This document shows, piece by piece, positions 53,640 through 62,767 of a DNA stretch of 64,000 nucleotides. Below the pieces are notes generated by a model, which was not told the origin of the DNA, searched no databases, and saw only the letters and a program-made list of their open reading frames with translations. Origin of the DNA: Bryum argenteum. Lineage: Eukaryota; Streptophyta; Bryopsida; Bryales; Bryaceae. Location: assembly GCA_037043015.1 (NCBI GenBank), contig CM073326.1, forward strand, positions 496,001 to 560,000, in the 5' to 3' direction. How positions within the stretch are numbered: the stretch's first letter is position 1; every line of letters begins with the position of its first letter. The position numbers and the translations under genes are program-made.

Positions 53640-55901
53640 ATTCCATCAACACATTTAGACATCTTCATAGACATGCTCTAACACATCTTGCAGACATCAT
53701 CATAGACATCTTCTACAACAAATCAAATACTACAAGTACTAGGGTTTCCTTCATAACAAATCAAATACTTCAAGTCTTAGGGTTTCTTGTACAAGATGCT
53801 TTTGAAATCCAGTACCTCTTAAGTAGGAAATCTTAGCCACATGAAGAAGGAAACCTACTCTTGAGAGCTACTGGATTTCTACAAATATTATTCTCTTATT
53901 GTAGTTAACAATCATTCTGAAACTGAATGGAAACAATTTCGAAATCCTCTACACTTTAAACTCAAACTCTTTGAAAAAACTAAGGCAAAAATGAGCTTTG
54001 TAATTTCATTTCAAGATCTCATGACCTAACTATGGCGGCGGCAACAAACCCTAGCTACATGATGAAGCAAACCTTAGCCTCTACACTCCAAACACTAACT
54101 CTTTGAAAAAATGAAGGCAAAAATGAGCTTTGTGCGGCCTCTAATTCTACTTATAGGTCTCATGACCTAACTATGGCGGCGGCAGCAAACCCTAGCCGCC
54201 TCTATTCATCCATTGAAGTCAATGAAAATCATCCCTGTAGATGGTTCTGGATGTTGTCATAGATGTCATCTTCGACATCTTCATAGACATCATGTTAGAC
54301 ATTTTCATGAACGTCATCTTAGACATCACTGCAGACATTATCATAAACATCTGATGACATCTTCAGGGTTTCAATCACAACAAATTAACTATGAAAGGTT
54401 TTTTGTTTTCCCTCACAACAAATCAAATACCAGATGCTTTAAAGTTCTTTCCACAACAAAGCACATATTGTAAGTCTTAGATTTTCTTCCACAGCAAATC
54501 AAATAATCTTTATTTATAGAAAAAGTGTGGAATTACAATCATGAGACTATTTATAGTCTTCCATGGTGATAGGCTCTCTTTTAAACTCTTAACTACCTTT
54601 TATTTCTACCCTAACTAACTTTCCAACTAACTTTCTTAATACTAATTCTATTCTTGAATTGTCTCCTAAACTGTATTAAACAGCTACTTTCATAAATTCA
54701 TATATCTTGTAAATTTTCTTTAATTTGTATAATATTGGTTGTTGATGATAGAGTAATGTATAGTCTTGCCATTAGACTATAATAATCTAATCTATAAGTA
54801 ATAAATAATATTTAATTCCTTCTTGAAGTAAGCCGAAAAACATTTTTTATTGTTTTTATTTTCTTTTTATATTTTCTTTAAGTATTTGAGGATTACCCTC
54901 AATGAGAGACCTGCGCCAATGGAGGGCAAGCAGTAAGAGAAGAAATTGATATTATTCTAAAAAGACCCTTAAGTACTGCCGCTTTTTAGTAAATGACATC
55001 TAGGAGGATGTCGTGCAAAACATCTTCATAGACATCCGAGTAGATGTCTACACGGACATTCATGCCTGACTGTAGTTATGGTAAGTTGGACATCGTGTTA
55101 GACATCCGACTAGATGTTGAATGACTTGTCATCTGGTCCGACGTGGAGTTTTTTTTGCCATGTAGATAAAGCGCTGTAAATAACTTTTTTGATCTATGTC
55201 CACGTGTTTTTTGAGGATTAAATATCCACGAAATTACTTTTACTTTTTTTTTCGGCACCATTGTTATCTTATAGATATTATATTTTATATATAATATTTT
55301 TTAAATATTTAAATATTTTTAAATCATAAAAAATTACAGAAATATAATATTCTCATTTTTTGAATATAATAAAAATTTACAAAATATATTTTTTATTGAA
55401 ATATAATTATATATTTTAATATATTTTTAAAAAATAGACCAATGAAAAAATAGTGAGAATAGCCTGAAATTAGTATTTTCAGTATTGCCACGTCACATAA
55501 TGATTTAGCATTTAAAAAAAAGAAAGAAAAAAAAAAAAAAACCTAAAGTGTGATGTTTTTTTTCTTCTTTTGAAAACCGCTGCCCATTCACCTACTCTTT
55601 TAACATTAGAAATGCTTTTTACCCTGTCCACCAGTAAATTTTGGTCGTTTTTACCATGCTGGTCCAAAATCCCTTGCCAACGTGGCAGTTTGATGTCTAT
55701 CAAGATGTCTTCAAAGACATCCATGTCTTCACCAACATCTTTTTGTTTGGTGATGTCTTCATGCCCCTCCAACCCAAAATCTGCCCATTAGACGTAAAGA
55801 CATCCTCCCGTCTTCGAAGACATCTTTTAAGACAGTAAGACATCACAAAATACATTAGACATTACACAAGACATCACAAAAAACAGGGTTTTCTTATAGT
55901 G
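53640..55901. mobile_element. CACTA-like non-autonomous element, right end at about 55901
   Basis: The right terminus reads TTTTCTTATAGTG (55889-55901), the complement of a CACTATAAGAAAA-type CACTA terminus. Dense short repeats AGACATC and GATGTCT in both orientations occur at 53660-53730, 54250-54370, 54985-55110 and 55690-55870, such as GATGTCTTCAAAGACATC. Subterminal repeats of this kind bind the element's own protein in En/Spm. I did not find the left terminus, so the start is approximate. The interior has near-duplicate stretches (53930-54060 and 54085-54200) and no coding frame. Confidence 0.5.
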
Positions 55902-55979
55902 CAGTTCCGTGCTGTGAAATGTTTTCAGGTTTTAGGGTGTTTTGGAATCAACAAAATGTTCTAGTAGACGATGTGAAAG

Positions 55980-58320
55980 AAGGTGATAGGCACACCATTC
56001 CACCTGAAGTGGTTTTAGGGGATACACCGGTGTTGAGGGCTTAGGGGGTTTACACCTGCATAACTAAACTGGGCTACCCCCGTGTAAGACACCTTTAGTG
56101 TACACACTGTTGTAAATAGGACGGGTCAGCCCAACACAATAGTAGTGGTGTTTAGGGGCTACACTGGTTTTACACGGCTAAAGATCACACCATCACACCT
56201 ACACTGCACGGTGCTACACCAGTGTAACACATATTTTGATACTCCTCCATTTGAGGGTCTAGGGTTCGCTTTTCTTTTTATAATTTGGGTTTAGCGTTTA
56301 CTTATATATACAATAAGCGATCGATAATTTTGTGGCCTGCGCACATGAGCATGTTTAGGGCTGGCGAGAGCCTGGCTAGGGCCCGCTATTATTTGACATA
56401 GGCCTGGCGCTGCCCTGTCTGATCCGTGTACTGCGGTTTTAGGGGCCAGCTTTAGGTGACCCCCCCCCTCCGTCGCCCTCAGCTCCCACCCCCGTTTTTA
56501 CTCCCCGTCCAATCCTATTACTCCCCATCCAATCCTATAATCCCCCTCAGCACCCCCCTATTACCCCCGAGCCCCCCGTTTCATCCCTCCCAGACCTTTG
56601 AATTACCCACCAGCCCCCCGTTTTACTTCCTAGCACCCCCCCTGTTTTACCCCCGAGCCCCCCCCCCGTATTTCCGCAACCCCCCTCCCGTATTACGCTC
56701 AGCCCCCTCCGTAGTACCCCCCGCCCCGCCCCCCCCCTTTACTATCCCCAGCCCACACCCCCGTTCAATCCCCACCCTCTCCCGTTCTTTCCCCAACGCC
56801 TCGATTTATCCAGCAGCCCCTCCCACCCCTCTTTATTATCCCCAGCCCACACCCCCGTTCAATCCCCACCCTCTCCCGTGCATTCCCCAGCGCCCCGTTT
56901 TATCCAGCACCCTCCCCCCTTCGTCCCCGTTTAACCCCCTAGCCTCGCCATTTTATCCTTAGCCCCCAATCTTATGCTAATAGAATAATTAATTAATATA
57001 AATTAGATAGGTACCATATTTATTGAGTAAGTGTGTCGGTAAGAAAATGATGGGAAGAAGTTGAATTTTTTATATCTGGAATTACTAAATATTATCAAGT
57101 GAATGTGAGAGGGAGAGCGATGTTTTAATTTTATTGGGTAATTGATGCCATACACATGGCCGAGGTCACACTGGTGTATCTAGGTTTACGAGGGTTTAGG
57201 GTTTTTCGGGGTTTAGAAATTTATGCAACTACACCATTACATCCCCTCTCCGAGGGTGTCACACCGGCCTAATTCGTTCGAGGGTTCCGCACGTGTCGAA
57301 GGCCTTAATACACAGTAATGTTTTTCGCACTCGCTCGTGAATGGGTACACCGTCGCACTTCCGGCAGAAGAGTTCACACCGGTGTTACTCCTCCAATACA
57401 AATGCACGCCTACGCTATCCCCACGAAAGTAGTCTACTTTGCTCGAAAGCGGATGAGCACACCATCACACCTCCCTCAGAAGGGGTGACACCGGTGTAAC
57501 TACTCCTACAGGAATGCAGCGTTCTCCACGGTCTTTACATAGTCATAGTTTCCCCACGCAGGTTCTTCACGGGGGTGTAACACACCCCCAAACGAATGCA
57601 CTCATATAGGTAGTCCGCACGGAAGTAGTCAACTTTGCTCAAGAGTATCGGTTTAGTACACCATCACACCCCCCTTCAGAGAAGGTGTGACACCGGTGTT
57701 TAGCCACCTGAAGTAGAGCACGTTCTCCACGGTCATTACGCAGTCATAGGCGTTGGAGGTGGGTTTTAATGTCGTACTTCTGCGGCTACACCATGACACC
57801 CTCCCCTGGGAAGGTGTGTCGCCGGTGTCCCTCCACCTGCAGCAGCAGAGCACGTTCCCTCCAAGCTGATTACACAGTCACAGGCGGTTTTTTAGGGTGG
57901 GTTTTGGATTGTACTTGTACGGGCTACACCGTGACACCCTCCTACGCGAAGTTGTGACACCTGTGAAATTTGTACTACAAGGGTGCATGTCTCCGATGCT
58001 TTATATAGTGTGACTGATTCCTGCACTCACTCTTGGGTTTTTGGGTATACACCATCACACCTCCGTCGAAAGGGTTTACACCGGTGTAACATGTCCCTCC
58101 CCCCCATTACGAATGCAGACGTGTAGGGTAGTCCTCATGGTATTACAGGGTTTTTTTGTGTGTTGAGGGTTTAGGGTACACCATCACACCTCCTCGACAA
58201 TGGGGTGACACCGGTGTCACTCCACCTGTAGCAGAGAGGTTCTCTCTCCACGGTGATTACACAATCATAGGCGGTTTTTAGGTGGGCGGTTTGTAGGATT
58301 GTACTCCTACGCTTACACCA
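55980..58320. repeat. Second ACACCGGTGT repeat domain
   Basis: Diverged modules of about 130-200 bp hold ACACCATCACACC, then GGTGTGACACCGGTGT, then CCACGGT and TAGTCATAGGCGG blocks. The clearest run is 57340-58320. The core GTGACACCGGTGTCAC appears in full at about 58207-58222. It has the same core as the array at 45-1010. Part of the domain (56456-56960) is the C-rich tract. Confidence 0.8.
56456..56960. repeat. C-rich low-complexity tract
   Basis: Imperfect repeats of CAGCCCCCCGTTTTACCCC-like units about 20-30 bp long. The G-rich complement has quadruplex potential. A 168-residue proline-rich ORF over it is an artefact of composition. Confidence 0.85.
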
Positions 58321-58332
58321 TGGCTTACACAT

Positions 58333-58445
58333 ATAACCTCAATTCCGTTAAAATGGCACCATTCCATGTGCCATTTTAGCGGAGCTAAAGTTCCACATTG
58401 TGCGGAATGGCCATTTTAGCGGCATATGTTGTTATATTTTTAGAA
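58333..58445. mobile_element. Short terminal-like segment shared with the foldback element
   Basis: AACCTCAATTCCG plus TTAAAATGGCA is identical to the foldback's outer end. It is then followed by its own inverted subterminal motifs (GCCATTTTAGCGG, GGCCATTTTAGCGG, GTTCCACATTGTGCGGAA). It is either a tiny MITE or one end of a larger element that could enclose gene B. Confidence 0.55.
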
Positions 58446-58489
58446 CTGTGGTGCGGTTGGTAATTGGGAGGACTAGTTGTTGCTCTTTA

Positions 58490-58712
58490 ATGTCACATGA
58501 ACTCCGAAATGTCACACTATCTTTGTACTATCACATGCACTCTGTAAATCTGTAATATCACACGAATTCTATAATATCACACTATTTCTATAATATCACA
58601 TTCATTCTGTAATATCACACTATCTCTGTAATAACACACTATCTCTGTAATAACACACTATCTCTGTAATATCACACTATCTCTGTAATATCACGCTATC
58701 TCTGTAATATCA
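58490..58712. repeat. Minisatellite (TCTGTAATATCACACTA)
   Basis: About ten copies of a 19-20 bp unit, TATCACACTATCTCTGTAA, ending 50 bp before the gene B start. The first copies are diverged. Confidence 0.9.
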
Positions 58713-58762
58713 CCCAAATCCCACTGCGTCTTGTATCCAAGAACAGTACCTGGTCCGTCGAA

Positions 58763-60588
58763 GTGCATGATGGAGATGGATCTCCCTACTTCACTCTTTG
58801 CCTTGGCTTTAAAAACGCTGAGGGATCTCATAAGTGGCGACAACTCAGACTGATCACAGTGATTGGAATGCATCTCCGCGAAGGTCACATCTTCCTCGAC
58901 GTTGTTAACATGGATGTAGGAGTCACTGGTTGCATCATTCTCTATCCCGAAGACTGTGCAGAGTTTGACGTGTACTATCTACAGATATCCTCGGGGCTAC
59001 TGACGGATTTAAACTACAGAACATCCTGCGAAGCATTCCTTCAAAACAAACTTGAGCTAATCAACCCAGGCGATTGGTTGCAGAAGTACAAGGAATTACG
59101 TGTCTTCATCAACAGCGACTTCAAGACCGCCAAGGGGGTAATCAGGAAAGCAACAGAGCTGCAGGCGAAGCGCTTGCAGAGGAACTCTTGTATGTCTCCT
59201 CATCCGACCAGTGATTCTACTCCCTCCTCGACATCCAAGGGCAAGGAGGTTGTGCCTCTGTCACCACAATCCACATCCAGTAGGGCAGCGGATCATCGAA
59301 GAACTCCTCCTCCGACAATGGACACTCCGTCCACGCCCGTCGAAGAAGGTTTGGGGACTCGCTACAGAGGTGAATCTCGCAATGCCCAAACCGATGCAAG
59401 GCAGTCGATTGGATCTGCAAGGGATCCGCCCACGACGCCAGCCAGTGCGCCTGCCGCAGGAAATCGTAGCCGCCCTCCTGCTCGATCTGGTTTACCCGGA
59501 GCAGGTACAATGCCCCCACCGCGTACCGTGTTTCAGAGAAACGACTGTGTGGCCGACATTGTCCTAAACGAGTGCGACAGTGGAGAGGACGTCGGAACTC
59601 AGGGCACGGAGGCGACCGCTGCCGCTCCCACCCGTAAAAGGGCCCGTGACAAGGTAAAGGTGTCAAAGAAGAATAATTCTAAGAGGAAGAAGGCGACTAA
59701 AGCGGAGAGAGGGCACTCCAGCGAGGCAACGGAAGAGCCAATGCGGGAAGCTAGCGAGGAACCTGCAGCTGAAATCCCCGAAGAACTCGTGACGGTCGTC
59801 GACGAGGCAACCGCTTCGATTACCGCGGTGAAGAAGACCTCGATGGGGACGTATCTAAAAGGTGGCAGATGGAGCGAGTACCAAACACGCTTCCGTTCAA
59901 CCCGGACATGGTTCCGGATAAGTTGTCTGTGAAGATGAAGACGAAGAAAAAGGCTGCGGACAAGGCATAAGAGCTTCAACTGTACGAGGAGCTCCAAGGA
60001 CATGTAACGGCAAACTTAATGTTCAAGAAAAACGCCGAGTACATGTACATCTTCGGTCAAGGGCGGTACTTCTAGCTGGAGGTCGGGGACATGGAAAAAT
60101 GTGATCCAAAGTCCGGGAGGATCTACAGGCCTTTGGAGCAAGCAGACGTTGCTGCAGTCCTAAAGAACATGGTCACTCTGCAATTCAACAAGCAAATTCT
60201 GACTGTGATGCCAAACACATCGACGAGGCCCAAGAGCTGGTTGGACTCCGTAAGAGCAGGTCCTTTTTGGATCATCAACGGCCAACACACTTGGGCAGCG
60301 GCTAAACGTATACTTGACGGACATATCAAAGTCAGTGATAAGAGCATCAAGGACCGGCTCAAGATATGGACGTGCGAGATAGTGTGGTCGGATAACACAT
60401 CACACTTGCACACGCTGTCGTACAAATGCAACGATGGCAACGACGAGCAACCATACCTGACGTCCGCTCCTGCGACTGTAATGCACCTCCGCGAAATCTG
60501 GTGCAACCATCTCCGACCCAAGATGTGCAGAAAGAACATGAAGTACGCCAAGGGATCGGAAGAAGAAGCGCAACATCTGGCATATGAG
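58763..60588 (+). pseudogene. Gene B N-terminal exon(s): ParB/sulfiredoxin-like paralogue of gene A, frame interrupted
   Basis: Open from MHDGDGSPYF for 389 codons (58763-59932), then in pieces to 60588. The first 130 residues are unassigned. A Ser/Thr/Pro-rich linker and a basic patch (KKNNSKRKKATKAERG) follow. The core is in the frame from 60091: MPNTSTRPK, then GPFWIINGQHTWAAAKRI (about 60253-60310) and EIVWSDNTSHLHTLSYKCN. It aligns with gene A's FYIINGQHSVAAS and IVWTKDVDKLRKISAFYNR. The Arg expected after GQH or GQQ is Thr here. At least two interruptions lie between 59.87 and 60.08 kb. The exon ends at a donor (CATATGAG then GTACGA, 60589). Confidence 0.5.
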
Positions 60589-61118
60589 GTACGAATGCTA
60601 TCATCATCTTACTTTGGCCCTAACATGAAATGTTTCTGGGTGGCCGCCCAGAACTAATTCCTCTTCATGTATAGCTTCAAGCTCTAAGATGAAATGTTTC
60701 TGGGCGGTAGTCCAGAACTAGTTATTCTATATCTGTAGCCTCAAGCTCTAACAAGAAATATTTCTCGGCGGCCGCCCATAACTATTTCTTCTTTTACAGC
60801 AGCTTCAACTCTATCAAAAAATGTTTTTGGGCGGCCGTCCAGAACTAGTTCCTCTTTCTCTGTAGCCTCAAGCACTAACAAGAAATATATTTTGAGGCGC
60901 CCGCCCAAAACTATTTCTTTTTGAACAGCAGCTTCAGATTTATCGAGAAATGTTTCTGGGTGGCCGCCCAGAACTATCTCGTATTCTGAAGCCTATAACT
61001 ATATCTTCGTTTATTGCTTATTACGAAAGTTCCTAGCTGAAACAATCAAAGCTTCTGGGTTAGACTGCAGTAGCGTGTGTTTACAATCCAGTGCCTTCTG
61101 ACATGTGAATCTGTGCAG
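60589..61118 (+). repeat. Gene B intron with six palindromes at about 64-bp period (array B1)
   Basis: Copies of TGTTTCTGGGCGG joined to CCGCCCAGAA(A)C start near 60631, 60695, 60759, 60822, 60888 and 60951. Each has a roughly 40-bp related spacer (TAGCCTCAAGCTCTAACAAG-like). Some carry one to three mismatches. The intron is bounded by GTACGA (60589) and an acceptor (TCTGTGCAG, 61118). The position in the protein (HLAYE then RFKEQ) equals that of gene A's 38-bp array intron (AVAYD then KFFAA). Confidence 0.9.
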
Positions 61119-62507
61119 CGCTTCAAAGAGCAAGCCATCGAGACTTTGGAGTCCGCTGGAAATGCGAAGAACAAGAAGGGGGAGACGCAGAGCATCGTCT
61201 TGAATAGCCTTGGAGAGATTCGGCTCGTGATGTCATCAGATGCAGCGTATGCCAAGTGGGTTCAGGTCTTCTTGAAGTACCAGACACTTGAGCTCCACGA
61301 TTCCGACACAAAGCAGCCGTTGAAGGATCTGCGGGACGACAGGGGAATCAAGATCAAGTACCCTCACTTCGAGATCTCGTCGACGTTCTTGAGACCTCTC
61401 GTAGGTCTTGATGATTCTCAACTCGAACTGCTGGCAGACCACATTCTGGCGGATGATCCCAAGGTCTACCTTGGGATAATGAGGCAGCAATTTCCAAAGA
61501 TTTGGACCCGGGCCCAACGGATGCAATCGTGGATCCAGAGGAAGAAGTTCAAAATTGTGATCATCAAGATCGTGATGGGAATGGTCATGAAGAACAAGAA
61601 CTCGAAGGTGACACAAGTCATCCCCTCCGACGCGTTCGTCCCACAATTTTGGTGGGTAGCGAAGAAGTACCCCAGCGTCAGCACATTCCACGTCGACCAT
61701 GCCATGCGCGTGGTTGGGAAGGACTGGCTGAAGATTCAGATCACGCAAGGGAAGAACAGGACCCCCTTGCCTCCGGCAGGCGACAGCGTGGTAAGGATGA
61801 TGCTGAACAACCGGGTGCGTCACATGATCACTTTACAGGCAGCGGACCATTCCTTCAGGATATGAAAGAGCGATCAACGGATGTTCTCCAACAATCACTT
61901 CTGCTGGCGTGGGGGCAAGGTATTTCTGTACGACCAAGGCCCCGCCATTGTCAACATGTGCGAGGTTGGCATCCTCGACTTCAGGATGCTGCCGGGTCTC
62001 GGAGAAGAGGTATCCTTGCACCAAGGATACGACGTGTACATGAGCAGCTTGGTCGATCTTCTCTCAGAACACTTCGATGAAGTCGCCACTTGGATGTTGA
62101 TCTATTCGCGACTAACAGAGGACTCTGTAAAGAGGATCGTATCCAAGTACTTCCCCAACCGCACAAATCACGCAACGGTACAGTACAAGGCCGGCAAGGG
62201 CGAGCCTCCTCAGAACACAAAAGAGGAGATCCGGATCTTGTACGTCCAGACCGTGGATAGGAGAGTTAAGACGTGTGACCAGATGGTGGAGGAGGAAAAT
62301 ATTACCGAAACCCCTCGATTGAATGAGCCGGACTCAGAATTGGAACCACTGGACGAAACCGCCGACAGCATCGAGACCTATCGCAGCGATCATAGGCATT
62401 TCGTTGCGAGGTGCGAGGTTTACATGAACTTCTTTGACAAATACTGCAGACCCAGTGGATCGGTGTTGCTGTACTTCTACGGGCTCAAAGCATTGACGGC
62501 ATGCGCG
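61119..62507 (+). pseudogene. Gene B exon: middle region and methyltransferase-like segment
   Basis: It begins RFKEQAIETLES and aligns with gene A's KFFAAVSERFSM exon throughout. One in-frame stop near 61.86 kb separates two open parts (61119-61865 and 61881-62507). GILDFRMLPGLGEE stands where DNA methyltransferases have motif IV (DPPY). The exon ends in VLLYFYGLKALTACA, where motif I would be, just before a donor (GCG then GTAAGT, 62508). Key catalytic residues are absent, as in gene A. Confidence 0.5.
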
Positions 62508-62767
62508 GTAAGTGCCTCCTTACCATTGATGTGAATTTCCTTCACTACCCCGCTTATTTCTGGGCGGCCGCCCAGAAACATTTGTCTCTCGCTTTGTTCT
62601 GCCTGCTCTGCATAGCGGTTCGATAGAGCAGTATGCACACATCCCCTTGCATTCTCTATCGCGCAATGTTTCTGGACGGTCGCCCAGAAACATTCGACCA
62701 TCGCATTCAATCAAATGTCTGCGCTGAGGACTATACGTTCTGACTTGTTTGTGCGGCCCTTTTACAG
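62508..62767 (+). repeat. Gene B intron with two perfect family B palindromes
   Basis: Copies at about 62555-62580 and 62667-62692. TGTTTCTGG...CCAGAAACA is preserved over 26 bp, and mismatches (ACGGTCG versus GCGGCCG) sit near the centre. The intron position matches gene A's 16997-17404 intron. Confidence 0.9.

Noticed and set aside
56456-56962. Proline-rich ORF of 168 codons
   Set aside because: It coincides with a C-rich low-complexity tract and has no start context, domain or homologue in the window.
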